A stretch of DNA of 64,000 nt from Oscheius tipulae (lineage: Eukaryota > Nematoda > Chromadorea > Rhabditida > Rhabditidae), in assembly GCA_037178975.1 (NCBI GenBank), contig JASJZH010000001.1:1364001-1428000 (forward strand). Reading direction: 5' to 3'. Shown piece by piece: positions 1 to 12,213 of the stretch (the first letter of the stretch is position 1; each line of letters opens with the position of its first letter). Both the position numbers and the translations under genes were made by a program. Under the pieces are notes generated by a model. It saw nothing but the letters and a program-made list of their open reading frames with translations. It did no database searches and was not told the DNA's origin.

Positions 1-234
1 GCTAATCTACAGCAGCCAAATTCGTCGACTGTGCCCAAAATCTGCTTTTCCTACTTTTCTCTCGGACGTTTTCTTTAATTTTCTTCATGCTTTTTCGTAT
101 TTTTTCCCTGCAAAAATGCTGTGTTACGTTTGCGTCGTGTTCTCATGCAAAAGTGCGATGTATTTTGCCGAAGAATTAATTTAGTTATCTTGAACCTATC
201 TTCAACTTTTGCCTCTTCAATTCGTTTCTTCTAG

Positions 235-796
<562 letters not shown>

Positions 797-812
797 ATCA
801 CCGTTGTTGATT

Positions 813-822
813 TAAATAAAAT
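813..822 (+). terminator. Polyadenylation signal of RPL27A
   Basis: An AATAAA hexamer lies about 20 bp after the RPL27A stop codon, so the 3'UTR is only a few tens of bases long. A polypyrimidine-AG (GTCCTTTCAG, ending near 920) follows about 100 bp later, ahead of RPLP1. That spacing is typical of polyadenylation plus trans-splicing between nematode operon genes. Confidence 0.6.
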
Positions 823-967
823 CACCCTTGTATTTGTATTTCTTTGCCGCCGAGCGGTTCAACCCGCCTCGTATACCTTTGATCGTGCTATATTCCCTAT
901 CCTTATGCCGTCCTTTCAGCGCTTGTTCTCTTTGAGCTAAGGCTACCAACAGCAACTTGCGATTGAA

Positions 968-1416
968 ATGGCTTCCCCTCAAGAACTGGCTTGTGTCTAC
1001 GCTGCCCTGATCCTCCAGGATGACGAGGTTGGTCCTTTTCTGCTCTCTTGCAAACAATCTATTCAGGTCGCTATCACCGGTGACAAAATCGCCACCCTCC
1101 TGAAGGCTGCCAACATCGAGTTCGAGCCCTTCTGGCCTGGTCTTTTCGCCAAGGCTCTCGAGGGAGTTGATGTCAAGGTCGGTTTTGTTCTCAACTTTTT
1201 TTTTTCAATCAACTTCTCTTACCTAAATTAACCTCCAACTTTTAGAACCTCATCACCAGCGTCTCTTCCGGAGCTGGCTCCGCCGGACCTGCTCCAGCTG
1301 CTGCTGCTGCTCCCGCCGGAGGTGCCCCTGCCGCTGCTGCTCCTGCCGAATCCAAGAAGAAGGAAGAGCCCAAGGAGGAGTCCGACGACGACATGGGCTT
1401 CGGTCTCTTCGACTAA
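968..1416 (+). CDS. RPLP1: 60S acidic ribosomal protein P1
   Basis: Acidic stalk protein of the large ribosomal subunit that helps recruit elongation factors. Three exons at 968-1027, 1067-1177 and 1246-1416 give 113 residues, the normal family length. The N-terminal domain carries the [15 protein letters not shown] and [12 protein letters not shown] signatures. It is followed by an Ala/Pro/Gly hinge and the invariant acidic tail ending [12 protein letters not shown]. Introns are phase 0 and 39-68 bp long. The start is the first ATG after an acceptor-like sequence at about 911-920. A polyadenylation AATAAA lies near 1462. A closely spaced upstream RPL27A suggests co-transcription, which is an inference. 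Confidence 0.96.
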
Positions 1417-1644
1417 GCAGTCTCCATCGACCTGTCGAGCGGTGTTGTTAAATTGTCGTTGAAATAAACCTTGTTATCCATCACCTTTTGTACTCGACAG
1501 ATTGGGACTCGAGAAACAAGTTAGAACCGTAGACGAAGATCATTATCTCGACTTCTGAATAGACCTTGGGTCAGATGGTCCCGCCTTCAATCGATTACAT
1601 GGGTCAGGGCATGGGCAGTTGTTCATTCTAGTTGGCCACGAGAC

Positions 1645-3364
1645 ATGTTGCTCCTACTAGTTGCTCTCCTCCCGCTCAGTGTCGTCTCGGAGCGGCGACT
1701 CGTGATCACCTTCAGCCTCCAACCCTTCAAGTCCCTGAATCGCACCCACCTGCCGTTCACCGGAATTATTCTGTCAAACGGCGACAGCTTCACAGCTATT
1801 GGCCAGATTGACCCTAATGGAAGCTACAAGGGCCAGATGAGTTGGCCTTGGATAAACGGAGACGACAAGGATTGGCAGCGCAACAGCTTCTTACTCAATA
1901 CCGAGTACGAGGACTTCCTGCAGAGTAAGTTGCAATCTTTCAAAATCCCTGTCCGTCTAGACTATTGACACAAATAAACCGGGTTCGATTCCGCCCTCAC
2001 TCAAATTTGTACTTTTGTAGAGATTTTGGAACTGAACATGTATTGGCAGTTATTTTAGGGTTTCTAGTCTTCAAATAAAGCTTCAGCTCTGCAAAGTTTT
2101 AGTGGATAAGTAGAGTAATGGTAATAGGCTCCACTACGAGCCAGGCGACCCGGGTTTGATTCCCTTGAATGACAAACTTTTTCAAAAAGCTATTTTGGGA
2201 TGGGAAAAAGAAAGGATGGGAAAGGGCCCCAAAGTGGGGAGATGACGAGCTTACAAAATTCTTAGACCCAAAAGGCTTTGTTAGGTAGAAGTTGGGTGTT
2301 TCACGTTTCCGTGAGGTTAGCCCACAAATCCCTTTTTTACCCCTGGGCAGATTTTTTGAGTCGTAATAGCTGTTTAGGCGCCATCTATATGACGGTCAAC
2401 ACCACTGGACCCACCCATATGAAGATGGTCACACAGGACTATAAGTTGCACATCTGGACCAAGTTCCAGAACTTCTCCAAAGGTAGGACGAAGAAAAGGT
2501 GGAGGACCAAACTTTTCCAGTGTCTACGAAGGCTCTGGGTCTCACAAAAGATACGCCGAACAGTTGCGGCTGCAAGCTGAAGAACTGTGCCTGCTGTGAG
2601 AAGATCAATATGCCGAGAATGAAGTTCACTCATGAGAGTAAGTCAACTTCCTTGGTCTCTGTCAGAAGCTGTCTTGACCTAAGTCATTGTCCTGTCAGCG
2701 ACGTCTGCGAACTGTTTCTACCTGTCTAACCAAAGTTTGCGAAGACTTCCATGTCAGCCGCATGGTCAAAGCTGTGTGCTTGAAGCACTTCCTCTGTCTG
2801 GCCTGAGACTGTCCTGTGAGGACGTGCATGCCAATCGAATCACTGTCAGTCACGATTCTATCCGGGCAAGAGATCCAGGTCAATTTTTAGACAATCTCAC
2901 CTCTTCTCGATCTAAATCCTTGATCTACCGGATGCTGGCTACCATGAACTGTCTTTCCATAACCTACTGTCTCTGTACCCCTGTTTTTGAGCCAGTCTGC
3001 TAACTCTCACTGTCATTGGAATCTTTTTCTTCGAAAAGAAGCCTAACTTCCAGTCTGCGCCAACATTTCCTACAACCCTGCTACCATCGGAATCGACCTG
3101 GCCGTCGGCATCGACGGTCACTACTACATCCACGAGATCTCCGGTCAGTTTGATCGACCTCAAGATCCACAATTTTCAGCCCGAAACCCGCCTCCGGTCT
3201 GCTTCGACGTGCCCTACGCCAAGGAAATTGCCAGTATCTGCTTGGCTTTCACGGATCTGAATCTGAACAAGAAGCACCTCACCGGCTGTATGGAGGTGGA
3301 TATGGAGCTCGTGCACATGCGTGTGGCTCACGTCCCCCTCGGCTGCTTTAACATGCCTATCTGA
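1645..3364 (+). CDS. Secreted Cys-rich protein with DUF4773 domain
   Basis: Predicted secreted protein of 258 residues; the function of DUF4773 is unknown. Five exons, 1645-1924, 2378-2482, 2521-2637, 3054-3143 and 3180-3364, keep a continuous frame with phase-1 introns throughout. The N-terminus (MLLLLVALLPLSVVS) is a clear signal peptide. The C-terminal half holds the diagnostic SCGCKLKNCACCEKI cluster, then NPATIGIDLAVGIDGHYYIHEI and a Pro-Pro-Val-Cys-Phe segment, with further cysteines at regular spacing. I recognise this as the DUF4773 pattern of arthropods and nematodes. Intron 1 (453 bp) carries a tRNA-like SINE. The stop lies only 34 bp from the stop of the convergent OCIAD1 gene. Exact splice sites of exon 2 are the least certain part. 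Confidence 0.8.
2053..2177 (+). mobile_element. tRNA-like SINE, copy 1
   Basis: This is one of four related copies. A conserved upstream module (TTAGGGTTTCTAGTCTTCAA to GCAAAGTTTTAG) is followed by a tRNA-like part. That part has an A-box-like stretch (AGTAATGGTAATAGGCTCCA) and a B-box-like GGTTTGATTCCC, then ends in TGACAAAC. It lies inside intron 1 of the DUF4773 gene. This copy is the most diverged in the A box. Confidence 0.6.
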
Positions 3365-3398
3365 TATCATTTTATCCGTCTACTATACATGAACAATC

Positions 3399-4822
3399 CT
3401 ACGAAAAGTCCTTATCTCTATATCCGCCGGATGAGGCTCCTGATGGTGTTCCAGACATGAAGGAGGGCTCTTCTGGATATGGCTGGTAAGGTTTTCTGGC
3501 CGGCGGGGCCTCCGCCTTCTCTCCTCCGTAGGCGCTCAGGGACGGGCTGAAACCGCCATCTGGGGGCTGGTAAACGTAGGTGTCGAGGCTGGAAGGCTGC
3601 TCGTGGCCTCCTCGGTGCTCGTGGCGTAGGGTGTCGTATGTCGTCTCGGCTGGCTGGGTCTGAAACATAGTTTATTTTAAATTTTTAGCGGGTGGCCTAT
3701 TGTAGGCACTAAGAGCCACGACTCGAACCGGGGTTCGATCCTGCCCGAGTTTCTTATTATTGTAAAGTTTCTAGCTAATCAAGAATTTGCTATCATATTT
3801 AGGGATTCCCGGTCTCCAAACATAGCTCTTCAAAGTTTTAGCAAAACAACTGCTGTATTGGTAAGAGGCCCCACTGTGAACCAGGAGTCCCGGGTTCAAT
3901 CCCTAGAGGTGACAAACATTATTTTTACGCTTTTATAACCATGTTTTTCGTACTCAGCTTGTAAAATCCAGTAACGTGTATTCCAGCGAAAAATTGACGA
4001 AAAACATGAGTTGAATTCCAAAAAAATTATAAAAAGTGAATATGAGCGTAGAACAAAGAAAAACAGGACATTTTTTTACCAAACAGATTATGGGCAAATA
4101 GCAGTGCCAGAAACGACGTCACTGATCAAAAATGAAAGAGGTAAATCTATAAAATGCCCTTGGTTTGAGCCAACATTTCTGACAATCCGACAACAGTTGG
4201 TTATCATCTACGAGCTTCGGTATACCTAGACGGCATCTAATTCAGTTTTTTCGAAGGATTTGGTTAGATTACCGGGAAAAAAGAGCTGAAACATACATAT
4301 TCAGTCTCCGGAATGGACTTTCCCTGCCTGTGCTGCTGTCGAATGTGATCGTAGGTCATCTTTTTGTTGTCCGTTGCTTGATACTGCAATTCTGGCTTGA
4401 TTCCGTCACAAAAATCACCAACCTTCTGCCAGAATTGGTCGATTTTGGGCATGATTCGGTCCTTGCACTTGCCCATGAAGAAGATGTTGCTGGCCGTTAG
4501 CGACCCGATGCCCATAATCGCGTAGAAGGGCCATCCTTTCGGTCCGAAATGATATTGTGCGGGCAGACGGGTTCGGGCAAAGTACAGGGAGCCTACAACG
4601 AGGGCACTGAATGGCACGCCTCGCGTCAAAGTGATCTGAGAGGGTTTTTGATGGTCGGAAAGATCGAAAACTGACCTCGGATGTGCAACTTCGCATGATA
4701 TCCTTCAGTTCTTTGGACTCGTCGCTGGACAGCTTGTTCAGCAGGTGCTGCAGCTCTTCCGGATTGAGTTCTCGAGCGGGTTTTCTTGTCTCGCCATACG
4801 CCGGCTGCGGATAAGCTGGCAT
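3399..4822 (-). CDS. OCIAD1: OCIA domain-containing protein 1
   Basis: OCIAD proteins are small endosomal or mitochondrial inner-membrane proteins linked in animals to STAT signalling and respiratory-complex assembly. Minus-strand exons are 4822-4676, 4635-4297 and 3659-3399 (phase-0 introns), giving 248 residues. The OCIA domain is seen as LNPEELQHLLNKLSSDESKEL, the Cys of IMRSCTSE, and two hydrophobic helices (GVPFSALVVGSLYFA and GWPFYAIMGIGSLTASNIFFMGKC). Exon 3 gives the family-typical TTYDTLRHEHR motif and a Pro/Ser-rich tail. A TATTTTTCAG acceptor lies 2 bp before the chosen ATG, fitting trans-splicing. Intron 2 (637 bp) holds a tRNA-like SINE. Identity is strong; subcellular role here is inferred from the family. 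Confidence 0.88.
3797..3917 (+). mobile_element. tRNA-like SINE, copy 2
   Basis: Same organisation as copy 1. The upstream module is TTAGGGATTCCCGGTCTCCA to CTCTTCAAAGTTTTAGC. The tRNA-like part has TGGTAAGAGGCCCCACTGTG and the B-box-like CCGGGTTCAATCCC, ending in GTGACAAAC. It lies antisense within intron 2 of OCIAD1. A second tRNA-like B-box fragment (GGGGTTCGATCC) lies about 50 bp before it, near 3733. Confidence 0.65.
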
Positions 4823-5759
4823 TCCTGAAAAATATCTATTTTTTATTCCTCTAGTGGACTGTAAGGACTTTGGACGACTGATACCACCACCCATATTAAC
4901 ATTATTAGTGAATTAAACAAGAGAACAGTAGGAATGACAAACAAAGAAGGAAAAACAATAAAAAAGTAACAATGATTTCTGCAATGGTTTTCGGTAAACT
5001 GTAGGCTGTAACTGCGTACGTATTTTCGATGCGACGCCAATTAAATTCCTTTCCATACCTCCGTTTCCAGAGCTCTTTCTCCTCCATTTCACTGTTTTTT
5101 CTTACTTTTTTTATTCCAATCATGTGCACCCATTCTAGGAAGCACCAGTAGTAGTAGCAAAACAGAACAGTGCTCACACATTGACCTACAAAACGAACTG
5201 TCTACAAATTTGTCCTCCACCATGTTTTTGCTTATTTTTCTTTCAAAATTGGCCGAAAATCATGTGCTTGCACCTAGGACATATGAATGACTGGTATGAA
5301 GCGTACAAACGTAGAAAATGTAAAAAAATTGGCCTGCCAAAAACTCACCATTCTCCATCTTTTTGCTGAAAAACAACAATCTGTTGTTTAATATTTCTTC
5401 TCCCCAAAGTCAAAACTGCGCCCCATCGCCAAAAGTCCTTTACTACTCGGTGCCCGGCAGAGGATTTGACGTCAGAGCGGTCACAGCTTGAGGTGACCTC
5501 CCTCCCTCGCCTCGCGGCATTTCTGCCCTATTTACTGCTTCAATTTCGTCTCTTTTTCATTCATACCCATCTATTTATGTTGCTATACTGGCTGTTAAGC
5601 TACGTCCCCAAAGTTACGATTTTTACGCTCGAATTTCTAGCCGTATGACCTTGCCTCCTCGCGTGACTCATTCTGTAGCATCTTCCGCTCATTTCAAACT
5701 TTCAGATCCCTCGGTTATGCTGTAGTCTTTCTCCACACTGCCATTCTCCCACACGCAGT
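4823..5759. other. Divergent intergenic region between OCIAD1 and ADAM10
   Basis: This is AT-rich in its first 450 bp and more mixed afterwards, with no convincing exon. It should hold both promoters because the flanking genes point away from each other. A perfect 8-bp CRE-like palindrome lies at 5467-5474. No TATA box at a useful distance from the ADAM10 ATG was seen. Confidence 0.5.
5467..5474. promoter_or_regulatory. CRE-like palindrome upstream of ADAM10
   Basis: The full palindrome TGACGTCA lies 286 bp before the ADAM10 start codon. This is the consensus site of CREB/ATF bZIP factors. An 8-mer can occur by chance, so function is only a possibility. Confidence 0.3.
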
Positions 5760-8700
5760 ATGTATCTATTATCAATACTCGTCTTTCTTCCCATAGCTGG
5801 TCAGTTTCCCTCTCTTATAGCCCCAATCACTGCTTTAGGACTATGCCTGAATAATTTTATCGACAATTTCGAGACATTGAACTACAACACGAGGTCGACA
5901 GCCAATTTGAGGCGGAAGAGGTCGGCCGGTTATGCGGAACCGGTCAAATTGAAGTTCAACGCCTACAATAAGTCAGTTTTTCCTTTCTTATTGTTTTAAA
6001 AGATAGTTTTAAGGACCTTTAATCTGAAGCTGCAGCCTCTAGAAGAAGAAGACAGTCCCTTCCACTTGGACCACATTATGGACGTGGACGGGAACTACGT
6101 CGACGTCAATCCGCACCACTTTCTCTATGAGGGACACGTAAATGGTGAGTCTTTTTCATCAGTTTTTGACTTAAGAACACCTTCCAGATGATCCCTACTC
6201 GCGTGTCTACGGTTCCATTCTCGACGGCGTCTTCGACGGCCACATCCACACAGCCGACGGCCACTCGTACTCCGTGGATCGCGTCAGCAAGTACTTCCCC
6301 ATCGAGGACCGACCAAGTCAATATCATTCCGTTATCTACCATGACGACGAGATCAATCACGCCAAATTTAGAGCCAAGAGGTGCGTGGGCTGAGTTCTAT
6401 TTTGATTTGGATCATGTACGCGTTTCCGCGGCGCCGCAAAGAATGATAAGACAGACCCAGAGAGGTAGCCTTTCGATTTTGAAGTCTGGAAGGCTTTGAG
6501 ATTACAGATCATGCGTTAGAAAGGTAGCTGTGGGCTACCTGATCGGTCAAAACAGGCTTGTAAACGTCGCGCCATCTGGTCCGGTCAACAAGGGTCTGGA
6601 TGGTTCTTAGATGAACAATCCACGTCGTTTTTTCGCTCAGTACTGACTAACATTGCCTGAAAGCTCGTGACGGGCATCTTCGGTCACTTGGCATGTCATT
6701 TTTGCCCTGTTTGGTCACGTACGATCCAAAACTGACCCCTACCAGAGCCAGAGACTTTCAAAGCAATGCTCGCTCGTCAGCCTGGGGCGACATACTTGAC
6801 CTGGCAGACCGGGTTTAGGCATGGTTTAATCTGTATTCTCACCTGTATCCGACGAGAACGACCAGTCTCTCCGCTACTTATCCCTGTACCAGTGCTGGTT
6901 AGATCCGCTTCAAAACCTTTACCGTTGCGGCATTCTATTTAAAAAATCTGGGGCCATAGACGATTCGAACAAACTAGCAATCCATGTCGGGTTTATTGCT
7001 CGGATCCAGAGCTTAGCTAAGTGCAATGCTCACGACGGATTTACAAGCAAATTGGACCAGTGAACCTGACCGATCGGGGTTATTCGAACCAAAGGTCTGG
7101 GTCTGACCTATCTGAACAATACTGCTCCACAAATTGCATAGTTCTAGGAATAACCCTTTCTTCTTTCAGAAGTGCTGATCTCCATCCCACGCCGAGCTGT
7201 GCCCTCGACGACCACATCAAGAGGGACATGGAGACGGTGCAGCGGTCGGTCGAGGCGCCTCAGGACGAGTATACCAACTACATGACGATGCACGGCCGAC
7301 AGAAGAGGGCTGCGAGGGATCAGAAGGGGCTCTACAACGTTCGGACGTGCTCCCTCTACCTGCAGGCCGATCACAAGCTCTACGAGCACATCAAGAAGAA
7401 GGAGGGCAACAACGACCCAATCAGGACGAGAGAGGAGATTGTCAGTCTCTTCTACAATCACATCAAGGCTGTGAACGAGATCTACGAGGGTACCGACTTT
7501 AACGGCATCAAGGGACTACACTTCGTCATCCAGAGGACATCTGTAAGTTTGATCTTCTGGGCAGAGCAGAATTTCTTGCAAAAATAGCCAATAAAAAAAG
7601 TTTGTCATCTAGAGGGATCGAGCCCGTGTCGTCTGGTTTGCAGTGCGGCCTCTTAGCAATACATCAATTGTCCCGCTAAACTTTGAAAGACTGAAACCTT
7701 GTTTCGAAACCGGAAGCCCTAAATATATTCTTTCACAGCTCCAAAAATTCGACAAAATGGTACCGTGCACAAAAATTCGTAAAGGGTCGTAATCTCTAGT
7801 TTCTGCAAAAGGTCACAGACAGTTATTTTCCAGATTTTCACACCAGACACCTGTGAGAGAGGGAAGCCGAAGGACGGCTTCGAGAATCCGTTCTGCGAGG
7901 AGAACGTCGACGTATCGAACTTCCTAAATCTCAACTCGCAGCGAAACCACTCCGCCTTCTGTCTTGCCTATGCCCTCACGTTTCGGGACTTTGTGGGAGG
8001 AACTCTCGGTTTGGCCTGGGTTGCCAGTCCCCAATTCAGTGAGTTTGCTTAAACTTTCCTAAAAGATCAAGATGTCTTGACACGTTGGCAGTCTGCCAAC
8101 CTGTTCTGTGAGTCACTCTCTGTCAATCTGTCAGAAACTGTCCAATTCTGTAATCTTTCCCTCTCTTAATGTTTCTTTCTCTGTCAATATCTCTGAACCC
8201 TCTTTCGCTGACATCCTATCAAGTTCTTAATTTCAATCTATCTCTCTATACTCTGCCACTACAGGAGCGAAATTCTCGCATCGATTTGAACAACGAACCT
8301 GACATGTCAGTTTATCTGTTGCCAGCTCCTGACATGCCATTTTCATTCAAGATTACTGGGGAAATGGACAGAAAACCACCCATGAAATTTTTGTTAAACA
8401 GCTATCTTTCAGACACGGCCGGTGGCATCTGCCAAGTCTACCAGCGCTACAATGAGGGCTCCCGCGGCTGGGTCTACAGAAGTCTCAACACAGGAATAGT
8501 CACCTTGGTCAATTACGGCAATCGGGTCCCGACGCGAGTCTCCCAGCTCACCCTGGCCCACGAAATTGGACACAACTTTGGATCACCTCACGACTTCCCT
8601 CTCGGTCAGTTTTTTTTTGTATATTCAGTATTTTTTAACAGTAGAAATTGCTGCAAAGTTGTTTTTGTCGCGATCGCTTTTCGATAAAATCTGGATTTCC

Positions 8701-11467
8701 CTACTTTTTGCAAAGTTTTAGCCTCTAGGGGATTGAACCAGATACTAACCGCTCCCAACGTTGCTCGAACGATCGGACGTGATCGCAACAAAATTACTCT
8801 GGTTCATTTTTGAGCTTCCAACCGGGTCCCCATCTTCGATTCGTAGTCAGTAATTGAGTCATTGTGCCCACTTCAAAAACTCGATACAATAACTAAAACC
8901 TGCTTTTCAGAATGCCAGCCAGGCCTGCCGGACGGGAATTTCATTATGTTTGCCTCGGCGACATCAGGAGACAAAGCCAACAACGCGAAATTCAGCCAAT
9001 GCAGTATCAACAACATCTCCAGCGTCCTCAACGTCGTCCTACAGCAGGTTCCTGTCGACCCAACCCGAAATGCTGTCACGACGCTGGCAAAGAGGAATTG
9101 CTTCCAGGAGAGGACGTCGGCCTTCTGCGGGAATCAGATATTCGAGGCTGGAAGCGAGGAATGCGACTGCGGATTCAGCCAGGCCGACTGCGATCAGATG
9201 GGCGACAAGTGCTGTGTGCCGCACGAGGCCGGCCGGAATGGAGGCGGCCCGGGCCCATGCAAGCGAAAAGTCGGCGCCCGATGCTCCCCATCCGAGGGCT
9301 ACTGTTGCAACCCGGACACCTGCGGGTTGCACTCGGCCCACGAGGCCAAAGTCTGTCGAATGGTTCGTGTCCAATTTTTGATTCAAATTATGGGAAATTT
9401 CAGGAGTCGGAATGCAGCGAGGCCCAGATTTGTGATGGACTTTCGGCCCAGTGTCCGGGCTCTGCACCGAAACCGGATGGCTTGCCCTGTCAGGACAGTA
9501 CCAAGGTGTGCGCCAGCGGCAGCTGCAATGGATCCATCTGCGAGCTCGTCGGACTCAAGGACTGCTTCCTCACCGAGGGCAAGCCGGAGGAACTCTGCTT
9601 CTTGGCATGTCTTAAGGATGGAAGTGGGTTTTTAGACTTTTCTGAGTGTCTCTGTCAACATCTGATACCTGTCCGTATCAACTTGTTCTACCGTCTGTGT
9701 CGTGCAGCTCTGCTGCCACTCGGTCGCTCACTCTCTCCGACCCTAATCTTCTTTTTCTTTCTCAATCTGTTGGCTTGTCCGACTCATCCTGCTCAAGCAG
9801 TTTTCTGTCCAATTCAGTTTTCCTTGCCTAGTCGACCCTTGTTATCCAGTACAAGGCTAACTCCGCCATCCTCTCCAGCTGTCTCTGTCAACGCCTCCTA
9901 AACCTTTCTTTTTCTCCAATTGCAACCATACTAATCTGTCTCATTAGTCTCTCGTCTGCATCAATCTGTCAGTCAAGCCATTCTCTCCATTTCCTGTCAG
10001 CCTGTCCAGCATGTAAACCTGACCTGTCTCTATTAATTAATTATTCCATTTCTCTCCGCTTTCCGTCAACTTTTAAAAGATTCAATTTGACCCTGTAAAC
10101 ATGTGCCTATCTCTGTCACGGTGTTCAACCCCAAGAATCACTCTGTCAATCTGTCAGCAGTAGTCTACTATTCCCTTGATGAAATCTGCCATCTTTCAGA
10201 ATGCACCTCCAGTGTCAATCTACCCGAATTCTCTCCGAATCGCACCAACTTCATCCAGAGCAATCGCCGTGGTCACAGCGGCCTCGTGCTGCATCCCGGC
10301 AGTCCGTGCAACAACTACAAGGGTTACTGCGACATTTTCCGCAAGTGTCGAAGCGTCGACGCGAATGGACCGCTGGCCCGTCTCAAGAATCTCCTCTTCG
10401 ACAAGAGGACGATAGAAACTGTCTCCCAATGGGTTCAGGTCTTTTTTTTCATCCTTTTGTTACAAAAAACATCTTTTAGGAGCACTGGTGGGTGGTGGTG
10501 ATAGCCGGTCTGATTCTTCTGATTGTGATGAGTTTGTTCGTCAAATGCTGTGCCGTCCATACGCCTTCGACAAATCCAAACAAGCCGGCAGCTCTGAACT
10601 TCTATCAGACCCTGACGCGACCATCTACTCTGATCGTGAGTTTTTTCTTTTTTTCACTTTGGTGAGCTACTGGAAACTGAAAGAGTATTACTTTGAGAGG
10701 TTGGATCTCTGGGAATCGTTCAAACTTTAACTGTTCCATAGCCATTAGATTGAAACCTCGGCGGTCCCTCTTCTGTTAATTTATCCCTCTGTCAGGATGA
10801 CCTTCTCATTTACTTATCATTAACTCTCGACCATGAGAACGTATTTTTTTTCAGCGGTTTCTGTTGATCCCTTACATTTTTTCACTGTTTAATGGACCTG
10901 TCCTCTAAACTACTATGTCAGCGTGTTCAATCAATTACCTAAACCGTTCTTATCTTGTTAGGTTGTCGTGTCGAAAAAAGTTGCGGTTTCAGTAGCACTC
11001 TCGCTGATTCTGACCATTTTCCCTCACCCTCCTTGTTCTTTTCGGCCGCACATTGTCCCAGCTTCGGCAATCGGCGAAAAGACCCTATTTTCTATCCTCA
11101 AGACTAAAAAAACTCAGAAATGTTATACCGTGTCCTAATTACTATCTTTCAGAGACAACGTCGACAGCGACACCGCTCAGCTGCTCCGGCCAGCAACGGC
11201 GCGACCCCTGCTGGTCGTCCCAATTCCAATGGTGGTTCCCGCTTGAACAACGTCCGTCCGACAGCTCCTCCAATGAGTCCTCCTCCGATCCCGTTGATTC
11301 CTACCGGCTCCTCCGCCCAAACCTCTTCGCCAGCCGTGATTGTCGTCGAGCCGCCGCCTCCTTATACGCCGGCTGCAGATCCTGCGGCAGCCATGGGCGG
11401 ACCTCCTCGCGGACATCGGAAGAACAAGCGACAGACGACAGCCGATGGACGCTCCAAGCCGAAGTAA
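5760..11467 (+). CDS. ADAM10: ADAM10 / Kuzbanian / SUP-17 metalloprotease
   Basis: Type I membrane sheddase that cleaves Notch and other ectodomains. Exons: 5760-5971, 6014-6144, 6188-6380, 7170-7542, 7834-8038, 8413-8604, 8911-9362, 9404-9623, 10200-10438, 10480-10635, 11153-11467; 895 residues. Domains in order: signal peptide ([14 protein letters not shown]); prodomain ([25 protein letters not shown]) ending at a furin site RQKR near 225; catalytic domain with the zinc motif [12 protein letters not shown] near 420-431 and the Met-turn segment [11 protein letters not shown]; disintegrin and Cys-rich domains ([27 protein letters not shown]); transmembrane helix ([20 protein letters not shown], about 741-765). 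The cytoplasmic tail of about 130 residues is long for the family and has RQRRQR and a PPPPYTP (PPxY) motif. All active-site residues are present. Introns 3, 4, 8 and 10 are large. The signal-peptide exon is the least certain. Confidence 0.95.
7599..7728 (-). mobile_element. tRNA-like SINE, copy 3
   Basis: This minus-strand copy lies in ADAM10 intron 4. Read on the minus strand it has TTTCCGGTTTCGAAACAAGG-like and CTTTCAAAGTTTAGCGGGAC upstream, then TATTGCTAAGAGGCCGCACT and a B-box-like GGGCTCGATCCC, ending GATGACAAAC. It matches copies 1, 2 and 4 over its whole length. Confidence 0.65.
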
Positions 11468-12038
11468 TTTCGTTTTTTTTATCCTTTCCTATCCCCTTTA
11501 AACCTCCTCAAAAACTGTGATACGTGTCATTCCATTTCACTTATAGGCCTCAATTTGTAGCCCCTCTTTTCGCCCAAAAATTTTTTTGGTCCCAAAACGA
11601 AAAGTTGACAGTTTTTGCTATCCAAAAGGCCGGGGATTCTGTCATTTTTTGCAGCAAGGACCCAAGAAATTTCGTGATACTTTTCCTACCAAAAAACCTG
11701 ACAATTTGTTACATTTTAATTTGCCAAAAATCCCGGAACTTTCGTCACTTTTTTTTTTTAAGTCGAAGACAGTTCGACAATCTTTTTGCTACCAAAACCT
11801 CTTAAAAGTGTCAGTTTCCCCTATAAAAACAGTCGCCTACCCATCCGTTGCGTGTTGTATTCATATATCCCTCAACGAATCTCAGCCCATTCCTCGTGCT
11901 CTTTTCCCTATTTTTACTCCCGCTCCCCCAAAAAAACGATTACGGTGTCTTCCTTATACGATTTCGAACGAAATTCCTTGTGTTTTAACCTCCGCCCTCT
12001 TGTTTTAAAAGTTGTCACGTTCTTTCAAATTGCATACA

Positions 12039-12044
12039 AATAAA
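12039..12044 (+). terminator. Probable ADAM10 polyadenylation signal
   Basis: AATAAA within ACAAATAAACGTG, about 570 bp after the ADAM10 stop. The stretch 11468-12038 is T- and A-rich, has no exon signal, and is read as the ADAM10 3'UTR. No earlier AATAAA was seen. Confidence 0.5.
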
Positions 12045-12079
12045 CGTGTATGTGATTTTTCTTCACAAAATAACTAGGT

Positions 12080-12213
12080 AAAATTGGCACAGGGATCGAA
12101 CCCCGGTCGTCTGGTTCGTAGTGGCGCCTCTTATCACTACACCATTTATTCACTACAACTTTGAAGAGCTGAAACTTTGTTTGGAGACCGGAAACCTTAT
12201 GATTGTAAACCTA
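12080..12213 (-). mobile_element. tRNA-like SINE, copy 4
   Basis: This is the best-preserved copy. On the minus strand the module CCGGTCTCCAAACAAAGTTT to GCTCTTCAAAGTTGTAGTG leads into TGGTGTAGTGATAAGAGGCG, an excellent A-box match, and GGGGTTCGATCCC, an excellent B box. The tRNA-like part is at the downstream end rather than the head, which is unusual for a SINE. It lies just beyond the ADAM10 polyadenylation signal. Confidence 0.7.

Noticed and set aside
8912-9901. A 329-codon open frame and three others overlapping ADAM10 exons 7 and 8
   Set aside because: They are shadow frames; the ADAM10 reading frame carries all conserved motifs and correct splice sites.
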